This document shows, piece after piece, positions 32,966 to 42,734 of a stretch of 64,000 nucleotides of DNA. The notes under the pieces were generated by a model, which made no database searches, was not told the DNA's origin, and saw nothing but the letters and a program-made list of their open reading frames with translations. Each line of letters begins with the position of its first letter. The first letter of the stretch is position 1. Source of the DNA: Desulfotomaculum sp. (GTDB taxonomy: Bacteria > Bacillota > Desulfotomaculia > Desulfotomaculales > Nap2-2B); contig DOTD01000072.1 of the NCBI GenBank assembly GCA_003513005.1, positions 22,219 through 86,218 on the forward strand. Reading direction: 5' to 3'. Position numbers and translations under genes: made by a program.

Positions 32966-34315
32966 CTAATGTCCGCTGACGATCATCCGGGCTATTCGCA
33001 ATGTGGGTGAACCCTGACTGCCAAAAAAGATCAGGTCGCTGCCTATTCCATCAACCTGCTGAAGGACTTCCTGAATATTTCCGGCAATGGCAATTCCCCT
33101 GACAGGTTTGGTCAGCTGCCCGTTTTCAATTAAAATCCCGGCTGCTCCAACCGAAAAGTCGCCTGAAATAGGGTTCGCCGTATGCATACCGATAACTTCA
33201 GTTATATAAATACCGTTCCCGGTAGAATTAATCAGTTCATCCGGGGCATAAACGCCGGGCTGGATGTAGAAGTTTGTAGTTCCGACATCCGGTGCGCTTT
33301 TATATGAAGACCGCATGCAATTTCCGGTAGAGGCGCCGTTTTCTTTGGCGGCTGTATAAGTGTTGTGCAGATACCCTTTGAGAACTCCCCCTTCTATCAA
33401 CGTCTTCCTGGACATCTGTACTCCTTCACCGTCAAAGGGAGCGGAAGCGATGCCGCCCGGCATAATTCCGTCGTCAATAATATTTAACGTCAGCGCTGCA
33501 ACAGGCTGGTTAACCTTTCCAATGAAAAAGGAACGTCCTTTTTGGACCGCTTCGGCGGTAAGCGCAGGACCGAGCAAATCCAGAAATCCGGCTGCTACAT
33601 AGGGATCAAACAATACGGCGGTTTCCCGTGTTGAAACTGGTTTTGCGCCCAACATCCGGACGGCGCGAAAAGCCGCCTCACGGCCGATTTTTTCTGCGTT
33701 GAGATCATCAAACCGCAGGCGGTAATCCATAGCAAAACCTGTTTGTTGATCTTCCCCTTCTCCGGCTACCAGGGAGAGGTTAACTCCGCAGTATGTCGCA
33801 CGGTAAGAATTTTTTATTCCTTTGCTGTTGACGAGTATTACGCAGGCATCTATGTCCTGGTAGTTCGAACTTTCGATTATCTTTATCCGTGGATCAAAAG
33901 CACGCGCTGCCTCCTCCATCGCCTTGGCAAGGTCGATTTTTGTCTCGACAGGAGTTTTGATGACAGCAGAATCATACAGGTCCAGCTCGGGGTACAGGGG
34001 AGAAGGGGATGGAAATATCCGGTATGGATCAGCGGCCGTTTCACGGGCATTTGCTATTGCCTGATCAGCGATATTTTTCAGAGAAGCCTTTTCCAAATCG
34101 GAAGTATAGGCGAACCCGACCTTTCCATTTTTTACGACGCGCAGACCCAAGCCCTGATCCAGGGCTACTTTTATTGTCTCGGTTTTGCCCTCACGGACTT
34201 CGGCAGAAAATTCCTTGTTGTAACTAAGGTAAGCTTCGGCTTCGCCTGCTCCCGCCAGCTTGGCGTTATTACACGCAGATTCGGCCAAGTTTAATAATGC
34301 TTGCTCATCCAACAC
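32966..34315 (-). CDS. pmbA: TldE/PmbA family metalloprotease-like subunit
   Basis: Partner of TldD in the heterodimeric TldD/E protease, which processes peptides such as modified microcins. The 449-residue protein has family blocks EAYLSYNKEFSAEVREGKTE near the N-terminus, QKGRSFFIGKVNQPVA, DDGIMPGGIASAPFDGEGV, and NFYIQPG near the C-terminus. It lacks the HExxxH of TldD, as TldE does. The matching tldD gene lies 0.85 kb upstream, with two small genes between. No peptide substrate is apparent here. Confidence 0.9.
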   Translation of the reverse strand: MLDEQALLNLAESACNNAKLAGAGEAEAYLSYNKEFSAEVREGKTETIKVALDQGLGLRVVKNGKVGFAYTSDLEKASLKNIADQAIANARETAADPYRIFPSPSPLYPELDLYDSAVIKTPVETKIDLAKAMEEAARAFDPRIKIIESSNYQDIDACVILVNSKGIKNSYRATYCGVNLSLVAGEGEDQQTGFAMDYRLRFDDLNAEKIGREAAFRAVRMLGAKPVSTRETAVLFDPYVAAGFLDLLGPALTAEAVQKGRSFFIGKVNQPVAALTLNIIDDGIMPGGIASAPFDGEGVQMSRKTLIEGGVLKGYLHNTYTAAKENGASTGNCMRSSYKSAPDVGTTNFYIQPGVYAPDELINSTGNGIYITEVIGMHTANPISGDFSVGAAGILIENGQLTKPVRGIAIAGNIQEVLQQVDGIGSDLIFFGSQGSPTLRIARMIVSGH

Positions 34316-34422
34316 TACTTTTTCGCTCCTTTCCTCAAAGTAGTATTATTCAATAAAATCAGTCGTATTCCTTTTTTGGCCGGAGAAAACTGCGGTATTT
34401 TTCCAGTTGGATGTTTTTCCTC

Positions 34423-34635
34423 CTAATGAGTGTAAATATTGGTGGTCAAAGCAAAAATATTTCTAAGAGAAGCAGGCGATAATTCCTCAACTCGCGCCTC
34501 TATAACCGAGGAAGGATCAAGCATAGCAAGAATAGCCACACGCTCGCCGGAATCCTGTTTGGTATAAAAACCGAGAATACAAAACTGCATGTCGGAACCG
34601 AAAACCCTCCGTGTTACTATGTCACCGATCCTCAT
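34423..34635 (-). CDS. 70-residue protein resembling the N-terminus of YabG
   Basis: A short protein with a good ribosome site (GGAGG 8 bases before ATG). It starts MRIGDIVTRRVFGSDMQFCI, reminiscent of the first beta-rich domain of the sporulation protease YabG (RIGDIVVRKSYGGDI). It then has GERVAILAMLDPSSVIEARV, EELSP. No protease part follows. It could be a stand-alone small beta-barrel (SH3-like) protein or a remnant. It is 107 bases upstream of tldE on the same strand. Function unknown. Confidence 0.55.
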   Translation of the reverse strand: MRIGDIVTRRVFGSDMQFCILGFYTKQDSGERVAILAMLDPSSVIEARVEELSPASLRNIFALTTNIYTH

Positions 34636-34844
34636 TTTATGAAAACCTCCCTGAATTTCTTTGCAGAAATTGTGTTTAAAAAGTCAGTCCTTCTAGATAA
34701 AAAATATGCTCCAATTAAAAATGTGTGTATCTTTGACAAGAATATCTTGCTGCATATTTAAGGAAGAAAATAAACAAAATAAAAAAGTCAGGTAGTTGAT
34801 CTTCTAATGCAAGTTAAATTTCAAGTTTACGAGGAGAAAAGAAT

Positions 34845-35111
34845 ATGGATAATGAGGATATCAAACAAGTAATGTCAGAATGGGGAAGCTGGAAGAACTT
34901 TTTAGGCCAGGCAGTAGAGTTTGCCGATGAATTGGGGATTGGCAGGGAGCGTATTTTTTCTTTAGCCCAGCAGGCGGGAGATATACTTGCTGATAATGTT
35001 GATCCCAGCAATCCTGAACAAAAGACCGTTAAAGAACTCTGGTCAGTCGCCGATAAAGGGGAAAAGCAAGTTCTGGCTTCCCTGATGGTCAGACTGGTGT
35101 CGAAAAAGTAG
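34845..35111 (+). CDS. DUF3243 family protein (YmfJ-like)
   Basis: An 88-residue cytosolic helical protein. The pattern WGSWKNFLGQAVEFADELGI, LAQQAGDILADNVDPSNPEQ, and LWSVADKGEKQVLASLMVRL matches DUF3243, of which B. subtilis YmfJ is a member. GAGGAG lies upstream of the ATG. It is the only plus-strand gene in this part of the window, placed between the convergent tldD and divergent small gene. Role unknown. Confidence 0.85.
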   Translation: MDNEDIKQVMSEWGSWKNFLGQAVEFADELGIGRERIFSLAQQAGDILADNVDPSNPEQKTVKELWSVADKGEKQVLASLMVRLVSKK

Positions 35112-35168
35112 GCCGCCCGAGCACAAGGGTTTAAAGGGCGTTGTTGTTCACAGGTGAGCGATTTAGTT

Positions 35169-36587
35169 TTAGATGCGTCTAATCTGGCCGTTTGCAGAAA
35201 CCTGTGTTCCTCCGACAATAAGTTCACGGATTAAGAGTGTCGGCTGAGCATCGCTGACCGGCACTCCCTGGCCATCTTTTCCACAGGTACCGATCGTAAA
35301 ACCTAAATCACGGCCGACCATTTCCACTATTTTGAGCACTTCAGGGCCGTTGCCGGTAAGGGTTGCCCCTCTTACCATAGGACCGACCTGGCCGTCAACG
35401 ATCAGGTAACCTTCTGCAACATCAAAAACAAAATCGCCTGTTGTTGTGTTTACCTGGCCTCCGCCCATTTTTTTGACCAGCAGGCCGTTTTTGATCTGGC
35501 TGATAATCTTTTCTGGATCAGCTTTGCCCGGCGCGATAAAAGTGTTGCCCATCCGGGGGATCGGTTTATGCTGGTACGACTCCCGCCTCCCATGGCCGTT
35601 GGATCTCTTACCATCCCTGCCCGCCGTCATCCTGTCGTAGAGATACTCTTTGAGAATCCCGTCCTCAATCAGGACTACCTTGCGGGAAGGCGTTCCTTCG
35701 TCATCGAAACGGTATGAGCCATAACGGTCAGCCAAAGTTGCATCATCAATAATAGTTGCCTCTTTGGAAGCTACCTGCTCACCCATCTTCCCGGCATATA
35801 CCGAGAGTTTCTTCTGGACAAGATCTGCTTCAAGCCCATGACCGCAGGCTTCATGTACCATAGTGCCTCCGGCTTCTCCCGACATTACCACGGGAAACTT
35901 TCCTGCCGGCGCCGGTTTGGCGTGCAGCATTTGAATCGCCCTTTCGCCAGCCTTCCTGCCCAGTTCCTCCGGGGGGAAACGCTTTAGAAGATCAAAGCCC
36001 GCTAAACTTCCTGCCGCTTCATAGCCTGTTTGGATAACCGCACCGTCTCCGGCGACGGCATGGACCAGAAATCTTGTGCGGATGCGTTCATCTTCAACAT
36101 ATTCACCTGCGCTGTTGGCAATTGTTACCTGCTGGATAACATCACCATAACCGACCATCACTTGCTTGATCAGTTCGCTGTTCACCTGGCGCGTCGCTTT
36201 ATCCGCCGATTCAACCATTTCCGCTTTGCGGGATGTTTCCACTTTGTCAGGGCGTTCCGGGAAAGAGAAGTCCACTGCAGGTTTAACCTTGCGCAGGTCA
36301 AAATTATATTCTTTCCGGTCGGCTGTCTTGACCGTACGGCCGACTGTACTGGCAATTTCCAGCAGGCTTTCCTTGCTAAGGTCATTTGTATAGGCATAGG
36401 CGGTCATATCACCGGCCAGGACCCGTAGTCCTGCGCCGGCGTCTATACCGGAATGGACCCGTTCTATTTTCCCTCCCTCGGCCGAGATTCCGGTAGTGAT
36501 TTTCTTTTCCACAAAAATATCAGCAAAATCCCCCCCGTTGGCCAGGGCGAGATCAAGGACTGTTTTTAAAGTTTTCTTGTCGATCAT
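35169..36587 (-). CDS. tldD: TldD metalloprotease subunit
   Basis: Zinc protease subunit of TldD/TldE. The 472-residue protein carries the active-site H-E-x-x-x-H in GTMVHEACGHGLEAD (about residues 235-250), the TRFLVHAVAGDG block, a GNTFIAPGKADPEKII stretch and the C-terminal TIGTCGKDGQGVPVSDAQPT. The terminal conserved residues and length are normal. Together with the tldE gene at 32966 it forms a complete protease pair. Confidence 0.94.
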   Translation of the reverse strand: MIDKKTLKTVLDLALANGGDFADIFVEKKITTGISAEGGKIERVHSGIDAGAGLRVLAGDMTAYAYTNDLSKESLLEIASTVGRTVKTADRKEYNFDLRKVKPAVDFSFPERPDKVETSRKAEMVESADKATRQVNSELIKQVMVGYGDVIQQVTIANSAGEYVEDERIRTRFLVHAVAGDGAVIQTGYEAAGSLAGFDLLKRFPPEELGRKAGERAIQMLHAKPAPAGKFPVVMSGEAGGTMVHEACGHGLEADLVQKKLSVYAGKMGEQVASKEATIIDDATLADRYGSYRFDDEGTPSRKVVLIEDGILKEYLYDRMTAGRDGKRSNGHGRRESYQHKPIPRMGNTFIAPGKADPEKIISQIKNGLLVKKMGGGQVNTTTGDFVFDVAEGYLIVDGQVGPMVRGATLTGNGPEVLKIVEMVGRDLGFTIGTCGKDGQGVPVSDAQPTLLIRELIVGGTQVSANGQIRRI

Positions 36588-36663
36588 TTTTTCACCTCTT
36601 CTATGTATATATTTACCTTAAAGCTATTGTATTATTGATCAATTTATTCTCTTAAAACGTCTT

Positions 36664-37602
36664 TTAACCGAGCACTGTTCCGGTCCTGACCGGGCGACCG
36701 CGCAGGAAATCAACTGCCGGAAGGCGTTTGCCGCCCTGCAGCTGCAGTTCTTTAACATCCACCAGGCCGTGGTTGGCCTGGACCACAAGGCCTTCGGGGC
36801 CGGAAACAACCACCTGCCCCGGTATTGTACCTTCCTTCGAACTTTCATTCTCGACGGCTTCTACCCGCCAGATCTTGAGGAGTTTTTCATCAAGGGAAGT
36901 TTTAGCGCCGGGCCAGGGATCCATTCCCCGCACATGATTAAAAATTGTGGTGGCGGGGGCGTTCCAGTCAAGGACCTCATCTTCAGAGGAGATCATGCGT
37001 GCATAGGTGGCTTTTGAATGATCCTGGGGTACAGGTATTAAATCACCGGTTTCCATCAGTTGCAGGGTTTTAACAAGAAGCTGTGCTCCCAGTGAGGCCA
37101 GGCGGTCGTGCAGAGTCCCAACAGTATCCTCCTTGTGGATCGGGACTGCTTCCTGAAGCAAAATATCGCCGCTGTCCAGGCTTTCGTTGATGAGCATGGT
37201 TGTAATTCCGGTTATTTTTTCGCCATTCATAATCGCCCGGTGAATCGGGGCGGCGCCCCGGTACTGCGGCAGCAAAGAGGCATGGACGTTGATGCATCCC
37301 ATCAGAGGCAGATCAAGGATGATCTTGGGCAGGATCCTGCCAAAAGCTACGACAACAATTACTTCAGGGGATAGTTCCTCCATCAGTCTGATGAACTCAG
37401 AGTCCTTTATGTTTAAAGGCTGGTAAATATCCAGCCCATTAAGAACAGCCTCTTCTTTGACTGCACTGGGGATGTATTTTTGCCCTCTTCCCTTTGGACG
37501 GTCAGGCTGTGTAACAACACCGGCTACCTGTAATCTTTCTTTTAAGAGGGCTTTCAAACAGGGTACGGCGAATACGGGCGTGCCCATAAAGACGACGCGC
37601 AT
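36664..37602 (-). CDS. fmt: Methionyl-tRNA formyltransferase
   Basis: Formylates initiator Met-tRNA using 10-formyl-THF. The 312-residue protein shows VVFMGTPVFAVPCLKAL at the N-terminus, the catalytic Asn-His-Asp region INVHASLLPQYRGAAPIHRA, ESLDSGDILLQ and a C-terminal OB-like domain. It follows def by 14 bases in the priA-def-fmt order typical of Bacillota. Confidence 0.96.
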   Translation of the reverse strand: MRVVFMGTPVFAVPCLKALLKERLQVAGVVTQPDRPKGRGQKYIPSAVKEEAVLNGLDIYQPLNIKDSEFIRLMEELSPEVIVVVAFGRILPKIILDLPLMGCINVHASLLPQYRGAAPIHRAIMNGEKITGITTMLINESLDSGDILLQEAVPIHKEDTVGTLHDRLASLGAQLLVKTLQLMETGDLIPVPQDHSKATYARMISSEDEVLDWNAPATTIFNHVRGMDPWPGAKTSLDEKLLKIWRVEAVENESSKEGTIPGQVVVSGPEGLVVQANHGLVDVKELQLQGGKRLPAVDFLRGRPVRTGTVLG

Positions 37603-37616
37603 CTTAATATCTTCCT

Positions 37617-38081
37617 TTACTCGACTACTTTTCGCAGATTTGTTGCCTTGTCGGTAAAAATAATTCCTTCAAGGTGATCGATTTCATGCTGCAGCGCCCT
37701 GGCCTGATAACCCTTGGCCTCTATTTTAATTTCCTCACCAAGGCGGTTAAGCCCCTTAACCAGCACCCAGATTGCCCTGACAACATCCCCAGCCATTCCC
37801 GGCAGGCTCAAACAGCCTTCTTCAGAATTTTCGCTTCCGGACTGTTCGCAAATTTCCGGGTTGATTAGCTCAATGAGTTTTTCGCCGGTATCAACTACGA
37901 TTGCCCGTTTGGACACACCTATCTGCGGAGCGGCGAGACCGACGCCCTTATAGCTGTACATGGTATCGCGCAGGTCATCAAGCAGTTTGTTTATGCTTGG
38001 TGTTATAGTTGTAATTTCCTTCGCCTTTTCCCTTAAGATCCCGTTGTCTTCACCATATTTGATGATCTGATATACTGCCAA
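37617..38081 (-). CDS. def: Peptide deformylase
   Basis: Removes the N-formyl group from nascent proteins. The 154-residue metalloenzyme has all three motifs: GVGLAAPQIG (about residue 45), EEGCLSLPG with the metal-binding Cys, and QHEIDHLEG with the HExxH. Length is that of type 1 enzymes. It lies between priA and fmt, so formylation and deformylation are encoded together. Confidence 0.97.
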   Translation of the reverse strand: MAVYQIIKYGEDNGILREKAKEITTITPSINKLLDDLRDTMYSYKGVGLAAPQIGVSKRAIVVDTGEKLIELINPEICEQSGSENSEEGCLSLPGMAGDVVRAIWVLVKGLNRLGEEIKIEAKGYQARALQHEIDHLEGIIFTDKATNLRKVVE

Positions 38082-38101
38082 GAACTGCTTTCTCCTTTCA
38101 C

Positions 38102-40318
38102 TTAAAACATATTCTGAGGTTCTATGTCAACAATGATTCTAACTTTAGCAGACGGATAACGGCGATCGAATTCATTAAGGCAGGCCTTTGAGATATCCTG
38201 AAGCTGTTTAACATACAATGCTTTAAAAATCAGGTGCCAGCGGTAGCGGTTTTTTATCCTGCTTACCGGGGCGGGTACGGTGTTAAACACTTGTACCTGA
38301 TTATTAAGTCCCTCACTGTTAACAATTTCACTCATTATATTATACAAAGAATTGGCCGCATTTTCTACTTCCATCTGGACTATTCCCGTAACAACGAATC
38401 TGCAAAGGGATGAAAAAGGCGGGTAATTTAAAACTTCCCGGTTTTTTAGTTCCTGTTCAAAAAAAGCCGGGTAATCGTGTTCCCTGGCTGAGGTAATTGC
38501 AAAGTGTTCAGGTGAATGGGTCTGAATCATCACTTCACCTCCGAGATCGCTCCGGCCTGCACGCCCAGCCACCTGGGTAAGGAGTTGAAAAGTTCTCTCA
38601 GCAGCCCGGAAGTCCGGCATGTAAAGTGTCAGATCGGCGTTTACCACTCCTACCAGGGTGACTGCGGGGATGTCCAGCCCCTTGGCAATCATCTGGGTGC
38701 CGATCATGATATCTGCTTTTCCCTGACAAAAAGTATCCAGTATTTTTTGGTGGGATCCCTTGCGCGACGTGGTGTCGCTGTCCATCCGCAGGATCCTGGC
38801 GTCAGGAAACAGGCGTTTGATTTCAAGTTCAATTTTCTGGGTTCCCGTCCCGGAATAGCTTATATAACTGCTCCTGCAGGACGGGCAATACCTTGGAGCG
38901 CCGGCAGTATAATTGCAGTAATGGCAGACAAGGCGTCCGTTAATGTGGTAGGTCAGTGATATGTCGCAATGGGGGCATTTCATGACCTGGCCGCACTCCC
39001 TGCAGGATATGAATGTTGAGAACCCCCTCCTGTTTAGAAACAAGATAGTCTGCTCGTTTTTTTTCAAACGATCCTTAATTGATGAAAGAAGGACCCGGCT
39101 GAACAGCTCCTGGTTGCCCTTTTTTGTTTCCTCCCTCATGTCAACAACCTGGATTTGGGGAAGGGATCTCTTTTCTACCCGCTCGCTGATTGTAAGCAGA
39201 TGGTAAGTTCCGGCGGAGGAAGCGCTAAAAAATGATTCCACTGATGGTGTTGCGCTTCCGAGAACGACGACTGACTGCTTGTTTTTTGCAATCTCAAGCG
39301 CTACCGTACGCGCATGGTAACGCGGACTTTCTTCCTGTTTATAGGATGGTTCGTGTTCTTCGTCAATAACGATTAGCCCAAGGTTTTGAGCAGGCGCAAA
39401 CAGAGCCGAGCGTGTTCCCAGGACCACATTTGCGCTGCCTTCCCTGATCCGCAGCCATTCATCACGCCGTTCTCCGTCAGAAAGGCGGCTGTGCAGGATT
39501 GCAACTTCTTCCCCGAATCTGGAGCGAAAAGTATGCAGCATCTGCGGCGTAAGCGCAATTTCCGGCACCAGGATTAAAGCCTGCCTTCCCATTCCAAGGG
39601 CAGCGGCCACGCTGTGGCAGTATACCTCGGTTTTCCCGCTTCCTGTAATCCCGTTAAGCAAGAAGACTTCATGCTCTTTTTTCTTCAGCCGGTCGAAGAT
39701 CGGATCAAAAGCTGTCTTCTGCTGGGCGGTTAAATCAAAAGGCCGGGATGGTATAAGATTGTTTAACTGGGCAGGGCTTTGGCTAGCTCGTTTTTTGGCG
39801 GTTAACAGGCCCTTGGACGTTAAAGCGTCAACTGCCGATACGGATACTTTTGCTGTCGCAGCCAACTCAAGACGTGTTAAGCCGGGTTGGTCTAAAGCGG
39901 TTTCCCAGGCGGTTTTTTGAGAGGGCGCGCGCTTAAAAACAGGCTCTGCTCCGGAATTTAAAGGCCAGAGGCCCGGCGCCTGCCGTGGGGGATGGGCAAG
40001 CCGGGGCCAAATAATTGTTTGCAGTGCACTGACAGTGGGACATAGATAGTACGAGGACATCCATAAGGCAAGGTTTAACTGTTCGTCAGTAAAAACAGGT
40101 CCCCTCTCTATGACAGCGGAAAGATCTTTAATACCCGCAGGTTCAGGGGCGCCGGGATTGCTCAGGCGGATAACATAGCCTTCAATTTTTTGCCTGCCGA
40201 AGCTGATCTGCACAAGACTGCCCGTAATTACACGCCCTTCAAGTTCGGACGGAATCCGGTAGGAAAAAGTTCGATCAAGCCGGCGTGTCGACAGGTTAAC
40301 TAAAACTTCGGCATACAT
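38102..40318 (-). CDS. priA: Primosomal protein N' (replication restart helicase)
   Basis: 3'-5' helicase that reloads the replisome at stalled forks. The 738-residue protein has an N-terminal DNA-binding domain, Walker A GITGSGKTEVY (about residue 225), DEEH in VIDEEHEPSYKQ, and a zinc-binding insert (CRECGQVMKCPHCDISLTYH, CHYCNY, CPSC). Helicase motifs IGTQMIAKGLDIPAVTLVG and QVAGRAGRSDLGGEV complete it. Length is typical. It follows coaBC by 45 bases. Confidence 0.97.
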   Translation of the reverse strand: MYAEVLVNLSTRRLDRTFSYRIPSELEGRVITGSLVQISFGRQKIEGYVIRLSNPGAPEPAGIKDLSAVIERGPVFTDEQLNLALWMSSYYLCPTVSALQTIIWPRLAHPPRQAPGLWPLNSGAEPVFKRAPSQKTAWETALDQPGLTRLELAATAKVSVSAVDALTSKGLLTAKKRASQSPAQLNNLIPSRPFDLTAQQKTAFDPIFDRLKKKEHEVFLLNGITGSGKTEVYCHSVAAALGMGRQALILVPEIALTPQMLHTFRSRFGEEVAILHSRLSDGERRDEWLRIREGSANVVLGTRSALFAPAQNLGLIVIDEEHEPSYKQEESPRYHARTVALEIAKNKQSVVVLGSATPSVESFFSASSAGTYHLLTISERVEKRSLPQIQVVDMREETKKGNQELFSRVLLSSIKDRLKKNEQTILFLNRRGFSTFISCRECGQVMKCPHCDISLTYHINGRLVCHYCNYTAGAPRYCPSCRSSYISYSGTGTQKIELEIKRLFPDARILRMDSDTTSRKGSHQKILDTFCQGKADIMIGTQMIAKGLDIPAVTLVGVVNADLTLYMPDFRAAERTFQLLTQVAGRAGRSDLGGEVMIQTHSPEHFAITSAREHDYPAFFEQELKNREVLNYPPFSSLCRFVVTGIVQMEVENAANSLYNIMSEIVNSEGLNNQVQVFNTVPAPVSRIKNRYRWHLIFKALYVKQLQDISKACLNEFDRRYPSAKVRIIVDIEPQNMF

Positions 40319-40363
40319 ATCTCGCTCCTGCCAAAAAGGTAATTCTTATGTTCCCAATAGCCT

Positions 40364-41581
40364 TTATTGCTGTTCGTGGCATTGGCGGTGCAGCAACAGT
40401 GCGGCGTCAAGGATCCGGCCGGCTACATCGAGCTTGTCCATTAAAGGAAGGTCGGTTATTTCCCCGTCGCGGTAGATTAATTTAACAATGTTGGTGTCCG
40501 TGTCAAAGCCGGCTCCTGGAACGGTAATATCGTTTGTAACGATCAGATCAAGGTTTTTCTGCTCAATTTTTTGCCGCGCCGACTCGAGCAAGTTTTCAGT
40601 TTCTGCGGCAAAACCGACGAGCACCTGATTGGGCTTCTTTATTTTTCCAATCTCCATCAGAATGTCAGTGTTCTTTTCCAGTTCAATAGTAAGATTATTA
40701 TTACTGTCTTTTTTGATCTTGCTTTTCGATGGCTTTGCAGGCCTGAAATCGGCAACTGCGGCTGCTTTAATCACTATGTCGTATTTTGGAAAAATATCCA
40801 TTACGGCGCGCTGCATTTCTGCTGCAGTTACAACCGGAATATAGTTTATTCCGGGCGGGGGACTTAAGTTTGCCGGCGCTGAAACCAATGTAACATCTGC
40901 GCCTCTTATCGCCGCGGAGCGGGCAAGGGCAAATCCCATTTTCCCTGAACTCCTGTTTGAGATAAACCTTACAGGATCAAGCGGTTCTCTTGTTCCCCCG
41001 GCGGTAATCAGGACAGATATCCCCTTAAAATCCCCTGCCGGTAAAATGAGCTGAATAATCTGCTGACAGATCATCTCCGGCTCGGGGAATCTCCCTTGGC
41101 CATGTTCACCGCAGGCCAGGTACCCTGTTCCTGCTTCCATAATCAGATAATTCAACTCTTTTAACCGGGCCAGATTGGCTTGTGTGGCCGGATTATTGTA
41201 CATATGAACGTTCATGGCGGGACAGATCAAAACAGGGCAGGTAGCTGCCATTACTATAGTCGTGAGAAGGTCGTCTGCAATTCCGTGGGCTATTTTCCCC
41301 AGAATATTGGCTGTCGCGGGGGCTATGACAACTAAGTCCGCCTTTTGAGCCAATGCAATGTGGGGTATCTGAAAATTAGACGAACCCCCGAAAGAACCGG
41401 TATGGACATGGTTTTTTGTAAGCGCCTGAAAAGTCAGGGGAGTTACGAATTTTTGGCCTGCGTCTGTCATTACCACATGTACGTCAAACCCTGTTTTGGT
41501 TAATAAGCTAGCCAGGCTTGCCGCCTTAAAGGCAGCGATACTGCCTGTAACACCGAGAGTGACAAACTTATCCGCCAGCAT
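40364..41581 (-). CDS. coaBC: Bifunctional phosphopantothenoylcysteine decarboxylase / synthase
   Basis: Two steps of coenzyme A synthesis. The CoaC half (about residues 1-180) has LGVTGSIAAFKAASLASLLT, an HIALAQKADLVVIAPATANI block and the PAMNVHMYNNPA active-site loop. The CoaB half has TAGGTREPLDPVRFISNRSS and GKMGFALARSAAIRGADVTL. I start at the ATG at 41581 (MLADKFVTLG), preceded by GGAGGAAG, not 16 codons upstream, where the frame only overlaps rpoZ. Confidence 0.96.
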   Translation of the reverse strand: MLADKFVTLGVTGSIAAFKAASLASLLTKTGFDVHVVMTDAGQKFVTPLTFQALTKNHVHTGSFGGSSNFQIPHIALAQKADLVVIAPATANILGKIAHGIADDLLTTIVMAATCPVLICPAMNVHMYNNPATQANLARLKELNYLIMEAGTGYLACGEHGQGRFPEPEMICQQIIQLILPAGDFKGISVLITAGGTREPLDPVRFISNRSSGKMGFALARSAAIRGADVTLVSAPANLSPPPGINYIPVVTAAEMQRAVMDIFPKYDIVIKAAAVADFRPAKPSKSKIKKDSNNNLTIELEKNTDILMEIGKIKKPNQVLVGFAAETENLLESARQKIEQKNLDLIVTNDITVPGAGFDTDTNIVKLIYRDGEITDLPLMDKLDVAGRILDAALLLHRQCHEQQ

Positions 41582-41585
41582 CTTG

Positions 41586-41795
41586 TTACTTCCTCCCCTG
41601 CCTTGTATGCTTAAATTTAACCCTGTCATTGGCTATATCCTGTAAAGCAATAGTAACAGGTTTATTGCCGTTGCTGGTAACCTTACTGCCTTCTTCAGCT
41701 TCTGTAATAAAACGCGCTCTTTTTGCGGTAATGACCACAAGAGCATAACGGTTATCAACTTTACGCATCAAAACATCTAGGGATGGTTTATTCAT
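41586..41795 (-). CDS. rpoZ: RNA polymerase omega subunit
   Basis: Small subunit that helps fold and stabilise beta-prime. The 69-residue protein contains LMRKVDNRYALVVITAKRAR and VTIALQDIANDRVKFKH, the usual omega blocks. It is placed between gmk and coaBC as in most Bacillota, with stop and next start nearly touching. Confidence 0.94.
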   Translation of the reverse strand: MNKPSLDVLMRKVDNRYALVVITAKRARFITEAEEGSKVTSNGNKPVTIALQDIANDRVKFKHTRQGRK

Positions 41796-41826
41796 CCTTT
41801 TCCCCCCAGGTAAATATTTTGTGCTC

Positions 41827-42408
41827 TTATTTCAACCGCCAGGTACGGCATTTCTCAGCCACCATGATCGATTGGATTCTTGAAACAACTTCGTCAACCC
41901 AGTCGTTAACTACCGCGTAATCATAAAGCATAAGGTATTCAAACTCTTCTTTCGCCCAACTCAAACGCTTTTTTACATCCGCTTCAGATTCACTTGCTCT
42001 TTTCGTTAAGCGGGATTCAAGTTCATTCTGACTTGGCGGAAGGAGAAAAATTAAAACCGCTTGAGGAAATTTTTGCTTGACCTGTATGCCTCCCTGAACG
42101 TCTATTTCAAGAAGCACATCTTTTCCGCCGGACAGGGCGCGTTCTACCGGCAACCGTAGTGTGCCATAGAAACTGCCGTAAATTTGAGCCCATTCCAGAA
42201 ATTCCTGACGGTCTACTTTTCTGTGGAATTCATCTGTTGAAAGAAAATAATAACTACTCCCGTTCACTTCACCCTTTCTGGGAAGACGGGTAGTAGCAGA
42301 TATGGAGCAAACCAAGTTTCTTGTTTTTTCCTGCAGAGCCTTTGCCACAGTACTCTTTCCTACTCCGGAAGGCCCGGACAGTACAGTTAAAATACCCTGT
42401 CCTATCAT
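41827..42408 (-). CDS. gmk: Guanylate kinase
   Basis: Phosphorylates GMP to GDP. The 193-residue protein shows P-loop LSGPSGVGKSTVAKAL, the GMP-binding SATTRLPRKGEVNGSSYYF, VLLEIDVQGG and the R-x-x-x-R lid region RLTKRASESEADVKKRL. There is no clear ribosome site right before the ATG; its start lies 11 bases after the remA stop, so translation may be coupled. Confidence 0.96.
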   Translation of the reverse strand: MIGQGILTVLSGPSGVGKSTVAKALQEKTRNLVCSISATTRLPRKGEVNGSSYYFLSTDEFHRKVDRQEFLEWAQIYGSFYGTLRLPVERALSGGKDVLLEIDVQGGIQVKQKFPQAVLIFLLPPSQNELESRLTKRASESEADVKKRLSWAKEEFEYLMLYDYAVVNDWVDEVVSRIQSIMVAEKCRTWRLK

Positions 42409-42419
42409 ATCAAACTAAT

Positions 42420-42698
42420 TTATTTTTCCTGTTCTTCAGCTGACGCAGGATGTGCCTCTCTGCTGCCAAGGCGGTTTGCCACGGTCTCGGGTTGGACGGC
42501 TGATAAAATCACATGGTCGCTGTCTGTTATGATCACAGCCCTTGTACGGCGGCCATAAGTAGCGTCCACCAGCATACCGCGATCACGGGCTTCGTTGATT
42601 ATCCTTTTAATAGGAGCGGATTCAGGCCCGACAATTGCTATGATCCGGTTGGCCGAAACAATATTTCCAAACCCTATGTTGATCAATTTTATATCCAT
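42420..42698 (-). CDS. remA: RemA/DUF370 DNA-binding regulator
   Basis: Oligomeric DNA-binding protein; in B. subtilis RemA activates biofilm-matrix and osmoprotection genes. The 92-residue product starts [20 protein letters not shown] and contains [20 protein letters not shown] and [20 protein letters not shown], near-identical to the family core. It stands between yicC and gmk, its normal place. The C-terminal tail [12 protein letters not shown] is variable. Confidence 0.94.
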   Translation of the reverse strand: MDIKLINIGFGNIVSANRIIAIVGPESAPIKRIINEARDRGMLVDATYGRRTRAVIITDSDHVILSAVQPETVANRLGSREAHPASAEEQEK

Positions 42699-42734
42699 GT
42701 TCCCTCCCTTGTTCTTAAAATGTGAAATACTTAG

